Origin: Parerythrobacter_A sp963838735
GTDB lineage: Bacteria > Pseudomonadota > Alphaproteobacteria > Sphingomonadales > Sphingomonadaceae
Assembly: GCA_963838735.1 (NCBI GenBank)
Contig: CAWISG010000003.1
Location: 124,001-188,000, forward strand
Reading direction: 5' to 3'
Length of the DNA stretch: 64,000 nt
In this document: positions 1 to 8,118 of the stretch, piece by piece
How positions within the stretch are numbered: position 1 is the stretch's first letter
Layout of the letters: the number at the start of each line of letters is the position of its first letter
Notes under the pieces: model-generated
Database searches by the model: none
What the model was told of the DNA's origin: nothing
Seen by the model: only the letters and a program-made list of their open reading frames with translations
Translations under genes and position numbers: made by a program

Positions 1-706
1 GCGCCACCGCGTCGCAGCGATTGGCGATATTGGTGCGCATCCCGTCCCCTTCCGCGCCAAGCACGAGCGCCACCGGTCCGGCTGGAAGCACATCGGCGAA
101 GATGGCGTCGGCATCTCCGGTCAGACCTATGCGCCAGTAGCCTGCGGTCGCCATTTCCTCAAGTGCGCGAGCCAGATTGACCACACGCACCCACGGCACC
201 GCCTCCAGCGCGCCCGATGCGCTCTTGCCCAGCACACCCGATTCCGGCGGCGCGTGTCGGTCCTGTGTCACGATGGCAGCAGCACCGAATGCGGCGGCCG
301 ACCGCAGGATGGCGCCGACATTATGCGGGTCCGTCACCTGGTCCAGCACCACCAGCGGACCGCCCGGTCGCCCGGCAATGGCTTCGTCCAGATGCACATC
401 TTCCAGCGCAGCGCATTCCAGCACCAGCCCCTGATGCGTGGCGTCGCGCGTAGTCAGGCGGGCCAGGTCCACAGCCTGCGCGTATTCGACCGGGAAGTCC
501 TCCGGCAGTTCGCCGTCCAGTCCGCTAATGGCTTCGCGTGTCGCCCACAGCTTGTGATGGTTGCGTAGCGGGTTCTTCAATGCGGCTTCGACAGCGTGGT
601 GGCCCCACAGCCTTACCTGACCGGCGCTCGCGCGACCGCTGCCCCGACCGCCTTTCATGCGGCCCGCACGTCCGCGCAGTGCCTTTTTGCGATCCGGTTT
701 TGCCAT
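1..706 (-). CDS. rlmB: 23S rRNA 2'-O-methyltransferase, RlmB/TrmH family (3' end outside window)
   Basis: SPOUT-family (TrmH/SpoU) S-adenosylmethionine-dependent RNA 2'-O-ribose methyltransferase, probably the RlmB type acting on a G in 23S rRNA. The N-terminus is basic (MAKPDRKKALRGRAGRMKGG) and is followed by the substrate-binding domain. The conserved SpoU motif 1 (LDQVTDPHNVGAILRSAAAFGA) and motif 2 (VALVLGAEGDGMR) are both readable. The C-terminal motif 3 lies beyond position 1, so about 235 codons are seen of a usual 250-270. The start at 706 has GGAAAG 4 nt upstream; an in-frame ATG at 718 lacks a ribosome site. It is transcribed divergently from the tRNA-Tyr gene. Methyltransferase assignment is firm; exact target nucleotide is inferred. 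Confidence 0.9.
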   Translation of the reverse strand, partial: MAKPDRKKALRGRAGRMKGGRGSGRASAGQVRLWGHHAVEAALKNPLRNHHKLWATREAISGLDGELPEDFPVEYAQAVDLARLTTRDATHQGLVLECAALEDVHLDEAIAGRPGGPLVVLDQVTDPHNVGAILRSAAAFGAAAIVTQDRHAPPESGVLGKSASGALEAVPWVRVVNLARALEEMATAGYWRIGLTGDADAIFADVLPAGPVALVLGAEGDGMRTNIANRCDAVA

Positions 707-869
707 TGCGCTTTCCATTCGGGACTGGAGTAAGACGCCGCCTTGCCAGCCGCCCCATTGACACACAAGGACCGCTTCGCCAAAGCGGCGCCTCTCGGTC
801 GAAGGCCCGCTAAATCGGGCCGCAATTGCGCCGCGATCGCATGGTCGCTGCGCTCTCGCCAAATGGTGT
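707..869. other. Intergenic region between rlmB and tRNA-Tyr
   Basis: No gene seen. A perfect TTGACA hexamer lies at 758-763, but the expected -10 spacing falls on a poor CAAAGC. Two short hairpins follow: CCGCTT/AAGCGG at 772-777/783-788 and GGCCCG/CGGGCC at 804-809/816-821. The segment probably holds the divergent promoters of rlmB and the tRNA gene. Confidence 0.3.
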
Positions 870-955
870 GGACAGGTGGCCGAGTGGTTAAAGGCAGCAG
901 ACTGTAAATCTGCCCGCGCAAGCGTACGCTGGTTCGAATCCAGCCCTGTCCACCA
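870..955 (+). tRNA. tRNA-Tyr (anticodon GTA)
   Basis: Class II tRNA of 86 nt with encoded CCA. The acceptor stem GGACAGG pairs with CCTGTCC, the D-arm contains GCCGAGTGG, the anticodon loop reads CTGTAAA (GTA, Tyr), there is a long variable arm, and the T-arm contains GGTTCGAATCC. The mature tRNA is flanked by an unusual extra inverted repeat that prolongs the acceptor stem (see findings). Confidence 0.97.
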
Positions 956-1013
956 TTTGGCGCATATTCCCCTACCGGAACCGCAACTTGCGATGGCGCC
1001 GGTCCGGCGATAA

Positions 1014-2156
1014 ATGCGGACGATGGAATATACTCATCAGCCCGTCATTTCCGCCACCGGTCTGTTTACCCCGCCCGACAGCATCACGAACGATGAATTG
1101 GTCGACAGCTTCAATCGCTACGTCGCCGATTACAACCGCGAAAATGCCGATGGCATCGAGGCGGGCGAGGTCACGGCGCTGGAGCCAAGCTCGGTCGCGT
1201 TCATAGAAAAGGCCAGCGGCATTCGCGCGCGGCATGTAATGACTAAGGCGCCAATTCTCGACACCGCATCAATGGCGCCCCGGTGGGAAGAGCGCGGGAA
1301 CGAGGCAATGTCGCAAATGGCCGAAATCGGCGTTGCCGCCTGCCGCCATGCGCTGGAGCGCGCGGGCCGCGACGCCGGCGATGTCAATGCGGTGTTGTGC
1401 GCGGCTTCGAACATGCAGCGTCCCTATCCGGCAATGGCGGTCGAAATACAGGATGCGCTTGGCATCGACGGGTTCGGTTTTGACATGAATGTCGCGTGCT
1501 CATCCGCCACCTTCGGTATCCAGACCGCCGCAGACTACATACGTGCGGGCAATGCACGCAGTGTGCTGGTGGTAAGTCCAGAAATCACCAGCGGGCATCT
1601 GAACTGGCGCGACCGGGACAGCCATTTCATCTTCGGTGACGTGGCGACCGCCGTTCTGGTCGAGGATGCAGCACTGGCACCCGCCACGCATTGGGCGATC
1701 ACAGGCACGCGGTTAAAAACGGTCTATTCCAACAATATCCGCAACAATTTCGGCTTCCTGAACCGAGCAAGCCCTGACACCGCCGATGGGGCGGACAAGC
1801 TGTTCGTTCAGGAAGGGCGCAAGGTGTTCAAGGAAGTGGTGCCCATGGTCGCCGAACTGATACTGGATGAAGCGCAGCGGCTCGGTCTCGACGCGGCAGA
1901 ATTCCGGCGCCTTTGGTTGCATCAGGCCAATGCGGGGATGAACCGCCTCATTGCGCAGCGCGTGCTGGGACACGAGGCGAACGAAGACGAAAGCCCGACC
2001 GTGCTCGACACATACGGAAATACCTCCAGCGCTGGATCGATCATCGCGTTCCACTTGCACAGCGACGATTTGCTTGCGGGCGACACGGGCCTTATTTGTA
2101 GCTTCGGGGCCGGGTATTCCGCCGGAATGGTAACGGTCCGCCGCGTTGCGGCATAG
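1014..2156 (+). CDS. 3-oxoacyl-ACP synthase III (FabH-like thiolase-fold condensing enzyme)
   Basis: Thiolase-fold condensing enzyme of 380 aa that would join an acyl-CoA primer to an (acyl-)ACP or second acyl-CoA by decarboxylative Claisen condensation. The catalytic triad is visible: Cys162 in NVACSSATFG, His303 in LWLHQAN and Asn336 in YGNTSSAG. It is about 60 aa longer than E. coli FabH, with an extra segment near residues 30-60, so it belongs to the longer FabH-like/OleA-like branch and need not be the main fatty acid initiator. The ATG at 1014 is used; an ATG at 1023 is equally possible and neither has a strong ribosome site. It stands alone downstream of tRNA-Tyr, ahead of psd. Confidence 0.85.
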   Translation: MRTMEYTHQPVISATGLFTPPDSITNDELVDSFNRYVADYNRENADGIEAGEVTALEPSSVAFIEKASGIRARHVMTKAPILDTASMAPRWEERGNEAMSQMAEIGVAACRHALERAGRDAGDVNAVLCAASNMQRPYPAMAVEIQDALGIDGFGFDMNVACSSATFGIQTAADYIRAGNARSVLVVSPEITSGHLNWRDRDSHFIFGDVATAVLVEDAALAPATHWAITGTRLKTVYSNNIRNNFGFLNRASPDTADGADKLFVQEGRKVFKEVVPMVAELILDEAQRLGLDAAEFRRLWLHQANAGMNRLIAQRVLGHEANEDESPTVLDTYGNTSSAGSIIAFHLHSDDLLAGDTGLICSFGAGYSAGMVTVRRVAA

Positions 2157-2225
2157 CTGCTCGCAGACGAGATAAGCCGGTCCTTGTGCCTTGTTGCATC
2201 GCTTCGCTCCGCCTAGATGTAGCAC

Positions 2226-2978
2226 ATGATAGGTGAAATTTTCGACAATCGCGGACGCGGCGATGCTGCGTGGAGCTGGCCTCCGATCCATCCCGAAGGG
2301 CGCAAATTCGGGCTGATTGCGCTGGGCATCAGCCTGATTTTCCTGTTGGCACTGGATTGGGAAATTATCGGCTGGCCGATGTTGGGCCTTACTGTATTCG
2401 TGTTCGCCTTCTTCCGCGATCCGGCGCGGGTCGTGCCGCAGCGTGACGATGTGGTTGTCGCGCCCGCAGATGGGCTGGTTTCGCTAATCATGCAGGTGCC
2501 ACCACCGGTGGAATTGCAAGGCGATGACGGGCAAGGGAGCGCCGGACTGGGCAACGAACCGGTGACGCGCGTGTCCATATTCATGAGTGTGTTCGATGTT
2601 CACATCAACCGCGCGCCAATCGGCGGCGTGGTAAAACGTCTGGTCTATATGCCCGGCAAATTCATGAATGCCGATCTCGACAAGGCGAGCGAGGAGAATG
2701 AGCGACAGCATCTGTTGATCGAGCGGGCTGACGGGCTAGCAATCGGCTTCACGCAAATCGCGGGCCTTGTCGCCCGTCGTATCATGCCGTTCGTGAAGCC
2801 CGGCGATACGCTGGCAGCGGGGCAGCGGGTAGGGCTGATCCGTTTTGGTAGCCGGGTGGATGTCTATCTCCCCGCAGGCACGGATGCGGCGATCCTGCTC
2901 GGGCAGAAAGTCATTGCGGGTGAAACCGTGCTTGCCAATATCGGCGAGACCGCGCTGCGTGAAGGCGTGGCGCAGTGA
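2226..2978 (+). CDS. psd: Phosphatidylserine decarboxylase proenzyme
   Basis: Converts phosphatidylserine to phosphatidylethanolamine at the inner membrane. The 250-aa short form is typical of alphaproteobacteria. Self-cleavage should occur between Gly208 and Ser209 in the motif IRFGSRVDVYLP, leaving a pyruvoyl group on the alpha chain. Two hydrophobic segments lie near residues 30-65, and the conserved VFDVHINRAPIGG is present. The stop codon overlaps the GTG start of pssA by 4 nt, so the two consecutive steps of PE synthesis are translationally coupled. Confidence 0.95.
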   Translation: MIGEIFDNRGRGDAAWSWPPIHPEGRKFGLIALGISLIFLLALDWEIIGWPMLGLTVFVFAFFRDPARVVPQRDDVVVAPADGLVSLIMQVPPPVELQGDDGQGSAGLGNEPVTRVSIFMSVFDVHINRAPIGGVVKRLVYMPGKFMNADLDKASEENERQHLLIERADGLAIGFTQIAGLVARRIMPFVKPGDTLAAGQRVGLIRFGSRVDVYLPAGTDAAILLGQKVIAGETVLANIGETALREGVAQ

Positions 2979-3817
2979 CGGACGGGCCAGTCGGTTCGCA
3001 GACTGGCACGCAAAAGCCGCCACGGCTTGGACCCAAAGCGGACGAGGGGGAGCGTCCTATCGCGAAGGGGCGAGCCAGCGGCCTTTCACTGCGCGCTGTT
3101 ATTCCGAATGCGATCACCGCTGCTGCTCTGTGTTCAGGACTGACCGGTATTCGGTTTGCCATCGGCGAGAACTGGGCGGCGGCCATCTTCGCCGTGGTTC
3201 TGGCCGGGGTGCTGGACGGTATGGACGGACGCATTGCCCGGCTACTCAAGGGCCAGACCCGCTTCGGTGCCGAACTCGACAGCCTTGCTGATTCGCTTTC
3301 ATTCGGCATGGCACCTGCCATCATCCTGTTTCTGTGGACACTGGACGATCTGCCGCGCATTGGCTGGTTTGCGTCGCTCGCCTTTGCATTGTGCTGTGCG
3401 CTTCGGCTGGCGCGGTTCAACGCCCAGATCGACACCGATGAGCAACCCCACAAGTCGGCAGGCTATCTCACCGGTATACCCGCGCCTGTCGCGGCAGGGG
3501 TCGCATTTCTGCCGTTCTATCTGTGGATGGCGACCGGCAACGATATTTTCCGCGAACCTGTTCTGACCGCCGCATGGATGGCGGTTATCGCCTTCCTGAT
3601 GATTTCCAACATGGCGACATTCGGCTGGGGAGCAATGCGTCCGCGTCGCAATGTCCGGCTGGAGCTTATCGCTTTCGTCGGTTTGCTGTTTGCGGCGTTG
3701 TTGCTTGAACCGTGGTGGACGCTGGCGGCAATTTCGACCACCTACCTGCTGTTCATGCCACTGGCAGTACTGCGGTATTCAAGGGTCAGGCGGCAACGGG
3801 CGTCCGCTGCGCCGTAG
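2975..3817 (+). CDS. pssA: CDP-diacylglycerol--serine O-phosphatidyltransferase
   Basis: Membrane enzyme making phosphatidylserine from CDP-DAG and serine, one step before Psd. The CDP-alcohol phosphotransferase signature is complete: LDGMDGRIARL, then G and the two spaced aspartates in ELDSLADSLSFG. Several hydrophobic segments follow to the C-terminus, as expected for 280 aa. The start is GTG inside the psd stop (GTGA overlap). The N-terminal 35 residues are basic and low-complexity before the first membrane helix, which begins near VIPNAITAAALC. The gene ends tail-to-tail with a small minus-strand frame. Confidence 0.95.
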   Translation: MTDGPVGSQTGTQKPPRLGPKADEGERPIAKGRASGLSLRAVIPNAITAAALCSGLTGIRFAIGENWAAAIFAVVLAGVLDGMDGRIARLLKGQTRFGAELDSLADSLSFGMAPAIILFLWTLDDLPRIGWFASLAFALCCALRLARFNAQIDTDEQPHKSAGYLTGIPAPVAAGVAFLPFYLWMATGNDIFREPVLTAAWMAVIAFLMISNMATFGWGAMRPRRNVRLELIAFVGLLFAALLLEPWWTLAAISTTYLLFMPLAVLRYSRVRRQRASAAP

Positions 3818-4025
3818 CCGGAACTTGGCGGCTTCGCGTCTGCTTCGCAAGCCCAATACGAGGCGACCTGTTTCTGCGCGTGACCGAACCAATCGCAACC
3901 GGGGCCAGCACCGCCATAGCATTGCGTCGATAGGCGCGCGTTCCACGAACCGCACAATCGGCCAGAACCACGACGCTTAGTCCGGTTGCGACCAGCAACA
4001 TTCCAAACAGAAAAACTTCAAACAT
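3786..4025 (-). CDS. Small hypothetical single-pass membrane protein
   Basis: A 79-aa frame beginning MFEVFLFGMLLVATGLSVVV. The first 24 residues form one strong hydrophobic helix; the rest is Arg-rich and cytosolic-looking. AGGG lies 9 nt before the ATG at 4025, a good ribosome site; an upstream in-frame ATG (4034) is too close to it. The 3' end overlaps pssA by about 30 bp on the opposite strand. I do not recognise a family. The clean N-terminal helix and the ribosome site favour a real gene, but the basic C-terminal half may simply be antisense composition. Confidence 0.45.
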   Translation of the reverse strand: MFEVFLFGMLLVATGLSVVVLADCAVRGTRAYRRNAMAVLAPVAIGSVTRRNRSPRIGLAKQTRSRQVPATAQRTPVAA

Positions 4026-4239
4026 CCAACACATCCCTGTCAGGTTGGTCGCCCTCAAGGAGCGATCGCGAACCACTGAAAAGACTGAAACGCGAATTGG
4101 TTCCCGCTTCGCTCCGAGACCTTGTGTTCCCTAAATGTTCTACCGTGTCAAATGCTATTTTTGTGCGCAGGCTGCGTTGGCCGAACTTCTCACTGGCTTT
4201 TGACGCGCCGCCGCGCTAATGGCTGCGCCGTCGTAGCGA

Positions 4240-4291
4240 ATGCGGGCAATCCGTCCGCATGGTTTGCGCACAAATCCACATGGATGGCGCA
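4240..4291 (+). promoter_or_regulatory. Structured leader upstream of rpsB
   Basis: Two consecutive hairpins can form about 65-115 nt before rpsB: ATGCGG/CCGCAT (4240-4245/4255-4260), then a two-part stem TGCGC/GCGCA (4265-4269/4287-4291) enclosing ATCC/GGAT (4274-4277/4282-4285). Ribosomal protein S2 is known to repress its own operon in some bacteria, so an autoregulatory leader is a reasonable inference. No family consensus was matched. Confidence 0.3.
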
Positions 4292-4353
4292 CATACCGGT
4301 GCCCGCTCAGGGTTTCCTGCTGTCCAGAGGTATAACCGGAAAGGAATTATCCT

Positions 4354-5103
4354 ATGGCGGCACCTACCGTCACGATGCAGCAATTGATTGAGGCCGGATC
4401 GCATTTCGGCCACCAGACCCACCGTTGGAACCCGCGCATGAAGCCGTATATCTTCGGCGCGCGCAATGGTGTCCACATCATCGACCTGTCGCAGACCGTG
4501 CCGCTGTTCGCGCGTGCGCTCGACTTCGTTTCCTCGACCGTGCGGTCGGGTGGCAAAGTGCTGTTCGTCGGCACCAAGCGCCAGGCGCAGGAGCCGATTG
4601 CGGAAGCGGCGCGGGCTTCGGGCCAGCACTTCGTCAATCACCGCTGGCTCGGCGGTATGCTGACCAACTGGAAGACGATTTCGCAGCGTATCAAGCGTAT
4701 GAAGGATCTGGACGAGCAGCTTGCCGGGGAAACCTCAGGCCTGACCAAGAAGGAAGTCCTGCAGCTGACGCGCCAGCGTGACAAGCTGGAACTTTCGCTC
4801 GGCGGTATCCGCGACATGGGCAGCATTCCCGATGTCATGTTCGTTATCGATGCGAACAAGGAAGAGCTGGCCATCAAGGAAGCCAACGTCCTTGGCATTC
4901 CCGTGATTGCCGTTCTCGACACCAATGTCGATCCCAGCGGCATCGCTTTCCCGGTACCGGGCAATGACGATGCCAGTCGCGCCGTGCGCCTTTATTGCGA
5001 CGCGATTGCCGAAGCCGCCACGAGCGGCAAGGGTGATGCGGTACAGGACAGCGGGCAGATCGGCGAGATGGCCGAACCGCCGGCGGAAACTGCCGCCGCC
5101 TGA
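4354..5103 (+). CDS. rpsB: 30S ribosomal protein S2
   Basis: Small-subunit protein S2, 249 aa, normal length. Characteristic segments include IEAGSHFGHQTHRWNPRM, IIDLSQTVPLF, VGTKRQAQEPI, RWLGGMLTNW and the C-terminal PGNDDASRAVRLYCDAI. GGAAAGGAATT precedes the ATG by a few bases. First gene of the rpsB-tsf pair, with a 126-nt gap to tsf that holds a strong hairpin. A leader of more than 300 nt without another gene lies upstream. Confidence 0.99.
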   Translation: MAAPTVTMQQLIEAGSHFGHQTHRWNPRMKPYIFGARNGVHIIDLSQTVPLFARALDFVSSTVRSGGKVLFVGTKRQAQEPIAEAARASGQHFVNHRWLGGMLTNWKTISQRIKRMKDLDEQLAGETSGLTKKEVLQLTRQRDKLELSLGGIRDMGSIPDVMFVIDANKEELAIKEANVLGIPVIAVLDTNVDPSGIAFPVPGNDDASRAVRLYCDAIAEAATSGKGDAVQDSGQIGEMAEPPAETAAA

Positions 5104-5113
5104 CCCCTTGCGT

Positions 5114-5149
5114 GCGACGGCACGATGGCCTTTGTCATCGCGCCGTCGC
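5114..5149 (+). other. Strong hairpin between rpsB and tsf
   Basis: GCGACGGC-A-CGATG pairs with CATCG-C-GCCGTCGC: 13 bp with one A/C mismatch and an 8-10 nt loop. There is no following T-run, so it is more likely an attenuator, processing site or mRNA stabiliser than a simple terminator. Confidence 0.5.
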
Positions 5150-5229
5150 AGCACATCTCTAGCTGCGTCATGCGCCCGCTGACGGGCGCTGCATTGCAAC
5201 GCACACACCAAGACAAGAAGGAACGCCCG

Positions 5230-6156
5230 ATGGCGAATTTCACAACCGCTGATATCAAGGCCCTGCGCGAAAAAACCGGCGCCGGGATGATGGACGCGAA
5301 AAAGGCACTGGTCGAAACCGATGGCGACATCGAAGCGGCAGTCGATGCCCTTCGTGCCAAGGGTCTCGCCACCGCGCAGAAGAAATCGAGCCGGACCGCA
5401 GCGGAAGGCCTCGTTGGCGTTGCCGTGGAAGGCACCAGCGGTGTCGCCGTCGAAGTAAATTCCGAAACCGATTTTGTCGCCAAGAACGACCGGTTCCAGG
5501 ATTTCGTCCGCAAGGTGACCCAGGTTGCTTTGGGTGCGAATGGTGACGATGTCGAAGCGCTGAAGGCGATGGACTATCCAGGCGGCGGCACCGTTTCCGA
5601 TAAGCTGACCGACAATGTCGCCACCATCGGCGAGAACCAGCAGGTGCGCCGCATGAAGACGGTCGCCGTGTCGTCCGGCATGGTCGTCCCCTACATGCAC
5701 AATGCCGTCGCCCCGAACCTGGGCAAGATCGGCGTGCTGGTCGCGCTGGAAAGTACGGCGGGGCCGGACGTGCTCGAACCGCTGGGTAAGCAGCTTGCCA
5801 TGCACATCGCGGCGGCCTTCCCGCAGGCACTGAATGCCGACGGCCTCGATCCGGAACTGATTGCACGCGAACGCGCCATCGCAGCGGAAAAGGCAGCGGA
5901 AAGCGGCAAGCCGGAAAACGTTCAGGAAAAGATGGTCGAAGGCGCAGTGAAGAAATTCGCCAAGGAAAACGCGCTGCTCAGCCAGCTGTTCGTGATCGAC
6001 AACAAGACGCCGATTGCCGACGTGGTGGCGAAGGCGGGCAAGGATGCCGGCACCGATATCATGCTGACCGACTTCGTCCGCTTCCAGCTTGGCGAAGGCA
6101 TCGAGAAGGAAGAAGGGGATTTCGCAGCGGAAGTGGCGGCAGCTGTCAAAGGCTGA
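5230..6156 (+). CDS. tsf: Translation elongation factor Ts
   Basis: Guanine-nucleotide exchange factor for EF-Tu, 308 aa. The N-terminal module (IKALREKTGAGMMDAKKAL) and the EF-Tu contact TDFVAKND are clear; the dimerisation domain and the C-terminal region follow. The ATG at 5230 has AAGGAA 7-8 nt upstream and begins the conserved MANFTTADIKAL; an earlier in-frame ATG at 5125 reads through the rpsB-tsf hairpin and is not used. A good intrinsic terminator follows at 6194. Confidence 0.98.
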   Translation: MANFTTADIKALREKTGAGMMDAKKALVETDGDIEAAVDALRAKGLATAQKKSSRTAAEGLVGVAVEGTSGVAVEVNSETDFVAKNDRFQDFVRKVTQVALGANGDDVEALKAMDYPGGGTVSDKLTDNVATIGENQQVRRMKTVAVSSGMVVPYMHNAVAPNLGKIGVLVALESTAGPDVLEPLGKQLAMHIAAAFPQALNADGLDPELIARERAIAAEKAAESGKPENVQEKMVEGAVKKFAKENALLSQLFVIDNKTPIADVVAKAGKDAGTDIMLTDFVRFQLGEGIEKEEGDFAAEVAAAVKG

Positions 6157-6193
6157 CACCCCGCCTTCCTTTACCTTCAATACGCAGACGGAG

Positions 6194-6227
6194 CGGCCAT
6201 CGGACCACGCGGTTCGGTGGCCGTTTT
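6194..6227 (+). terminator. Rho-independent terminator after tsf
   Basis: A 13-bp stem (6194-6206 with 6211-6223, two G-U pairs) closes on the 4-nt loop ACGC and is followed directly by TTTT. It lies 38 nt past the tsf stop and closes the rpsB-tsf transcript. Confidence 0.85.
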
Positions 6228-6675
6228 GCGTTGTAACGCCAAGTTGATGCTCGCTGTTAGTTATTGAAATACATGCAAGATGCTATTTGCATGAAACGGC
6301 GAAAGCGGCCCGGTGTTGGATTCGGTTAAGAAAGAACATGCCGAAGGTAACGCGGTATTTCTATGTAGGAAAACGCTTAGTTGTGCGCGACCGGTAATAC
6401 CGGCTCGATTTCCGGTGAAGTGAACAGGCGCATGGCCAGGATGCTGGTGCCAAGGTCCGCGCCGACGATCTGCGAAGCAGTCGGCCTCGAGCGTGCCCTG
6501 CGCACCCCTTAACCACGCTTCGACGCCTACTTACTACCCCGATATCGTAGCGCGATTATCTGTATCGCGGTTCGCATCGGTGCGTCCGCATGCACACCGC
6601 TTTCCCTTTGCGCACACACCGGATGCGGGCTAGGCGAAGCGTCACACCCTGTCACCGTCGGAAATCGTGCACCCC
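6228..6675. other. Long intergenic region between tsf and pyrH
   Basis: About 440 bp without a convincing complete gene. The first part (6240-6380) is visibly AT-richer than its surroundings and contains the dyad CATGCAA-8 nt-TTGCATG at 6272-6293. The second part includes a minus-strand coding remnant (6377-6505). The final 130 bp should contain the pyrH promoter, but I could not pick out boxes. Confidence 0.5.
6377..6505 (-). pseudogene. Possible 3' remnant of an unidentified protein gene
   Basis: A 42-codon frame ends at TAA (6379-6377) and reads GADLGTSILAMRLFTS, then PEIEPVLPVAHN. Its composition looks protein-like, but it is preceded in frame by a stop at about 6509-6511 and has only a GTG as possible start, with no ribosome site. 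It may be the C-terminal scrap of a decayed gene, or a short real peptide. No homologue is recognised. Confidence 0.25.
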
Positions 6676-7398
6676 ATGTCAGCCCCAGCTTACAAACGCA
6701 TCCTGCTGAAACTCTCGGGAGAGGTGCTGATGGGGGAGCAGGAATACGGCATCGATCCCGAATATGTCGCGCGGCTGGCGCAGGAAGTGCAGGCGGCCAA
6801 AGATACCGGTTTGCAGGTCTGCCTGGTCATCGGCGGCGGTAATATCTTTCGCGGCATTGCCGGGGCGGCCAGGGGGCTGGACCGCACAACCGGCGATTAC
6901 ATGGGGATGCTCGCCACGGTAATGAATGCGCTGGCAATGCAGAACGCGCTGGAAAAACTGGGCGTGCAGACGCGGGTGCAGTCCGCCATTCCGATGGACA
7001 GTGTATGCGAACCCTATATCCGCCGCCGTGCGGAACGGCATTTGGAAAAGGGGCGCATCGTCATTTTCGCCGCAGGGACTGGCAATCCGTTCTTCACGAC
7101 CGATACCGGCGCGGCGCTGCGCGCGGCGGAAATGGGGTGCGATGCCTTGCTGAAAGGCACCAGCGTGGATGGCGTTTACAATTCCGACCCCAAAGCGAAC
7201 CCGCAGGCAAAACGCTTTGATACAATTACTTACGACCAGGTGCTGGCAGACAACCTGAAGGTTATGGATGCGACCGCCGTTGCGCTGTGCCGGGAAAACA
7301 GCATTCCGATCGTGGTGTTCTCGATCCGCGAACGCGGCAATGTCGCCAGCGTGCTTGCCGGAACGGGCACGCAGACGGTCGTCACGCAAGATAGCTGA
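6676..7398 (+). CDS. pyrH: UMP kinase
   Basis: Hexameric amino-acid-kinase-fold enzyme phosphorylating UMP to UDP with ATP, 240 aa. Visible landmarks are KRILLKLSGEVLMG (phosphate loop), VIGGGNIFRG, TGNPFFTTDTGAALRAAE and the UMP/ATP-site segment LKGTSVDGVYNSDP. The ATG at 6676 gives MSAPAYKR; a GTG at 6667 is in frame and nearer a GGAAA, so the start is uncertain by three codons. It is followed 22 nt later by frr, the usual pyrH-frr order. Confidence 0.97.
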   Translation: MSAPAYKRILLKLSGEVLMGEQEYGIDPEYVARLAQEVQAAKDTGLQVCLVIGGGNIFRGIAGAARGLDRTTGDYMGMLATVMNALAMQNALEKLGVQTRVQSAIPMDSVCEPYIRRRAERHLEKGRIVIFAAGTGNPFFTTDTGAALRAAEMGCDALLKGTSVDGVYNSDPKANPQAKRFDTITYDQVLADNLKVMDATAVALCRENSIPIVVFSIRERGNVASVLAGTGTQTVVTQDS

Positions 7399-7420
7399 AA
7401 CAAGAAGGGAAGGGCCGGAC

Positions 7421-7978
7421 ATGGCGAAGTATGACAAGAGCGATATCGAACGCCGGATGCAGGGCGCGGTGGAAAGCCTGAAGGGCGATCTGTCGGGCCT
7501 GCGCACAGGGCGCGCCAATACCAGCCTGCTCGATCCCGTTGTGGTCGAAGTCTACGGTTCGATGATGCCATTGAACCAGGTCGCTACCGTGTCCGCACCG
7601 GAAGCTCGCATGCTTAGCGTGCAGGTTTGGGACAAGACCAATGTCAGCGCGGTAGAGAAAGGTATCGCCAAGGCAAATCTTGGCCTCAACCCGGCAACCG
7701 ATGGACAGACCCTGCGCCTGCCGATGCCCGACCTGACCGAAGAACGGCGCAGGGATCTGGCGAAGCTGGCGGGCAAATATGCCGAGAATGCAAAGATCGC
7801 CATCCGCAACGTCCGGCGCGACGGGATGGAAGATTTGAAAGCCGACGAGAAGGGCAAAGACATTTCGGAAGACGATCGCAAACGGTCCGAAACCGACGTG
7901 CAGGAACTCACCGACAAATATGTGACGCAAGCGGACGAGGCGGCGGCCGCAAAGGAAAAGGAAATCATGACGCAGTAA
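7421..7978 (+). CDS. frr: Ribosome recycling factor
   Basis: Splits post-termination ribosomes together with EF-G. 185 aa, the standard length, with the family motif SGLRTGRANTSLLDPVVVEVYG and the C-terminal three-helix-bundle segment EERRRDLAKLAGKYAENAKIAIRNVRRD. A strong ribosome site (AAGAAGGGAAGG) precedes the ATG at 7421. The reading frame is open upstream of it but has no family similarity there. Confidence 0.98.
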   Translation: MAKYDKSDIERRMQGAVESLKGDLSGLRTGRANTSLLDPVVVEVYGSMMPLNQVATVSAPEARMLSVQVWDKTNVSAVEKGIAKANLGLNPATDGQTLRLPMPDLTEERRRDLAKLAGKYAENAKIAIRNVRRDGMEDLKADEKGKDISEDDRKRSETDVQELTDKYVTQADEAAAAKEKEIMTQ

Positions 7979-8003
7979 TTCGCGGGTCTCATGACTCTTC
8001 ATT

Positions 8004-8094
8004 TCGTTGGTACCGAGCTTGTCGAAGCACTGTATTGTCCTGTAACATCAGCATGTCCGAAAGGGCGGCCCTTCGACAGGCTCGGGGCGAACGC
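8004..8094. repeat. Intergenic inverted repeat (GAGCTTGTCGAAG family), copy A
   Basis: Left arm ACCGAGCTTGTCGAAGCAC (8012-8030) and right arm CCCTTCGACAGGCTCGGGGC (8070-8089) are inverted copies separated by about 40 nt. It sits in the frr-uppS gap. Related copies occur at 35737, 39383 and 60226. This is the most degenerate copy of the four. Confidence 0.8.
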
Positions 8095-8118
8095 GATTGG
8101 GGGTGGAAGATTGCTGAT

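Noticed and set aside
338..340. EML in place of EAL in the protein at 29618-31354 taken as an inactive phosphodiesterase
   Set aside because: The metal-binding Glu is kept and DDFGTG is intact; variation at the middle residue is common in active enzymes. Coordinates given here are residue numbers of that protein.
4735..6180. Open frame of 481 codons on the minus strand across rpsB and tsf
   Set aside because: Lies antisense to two certain translation genes; His/Arg-rich composition typical of the complement of high-GC coding DNA.
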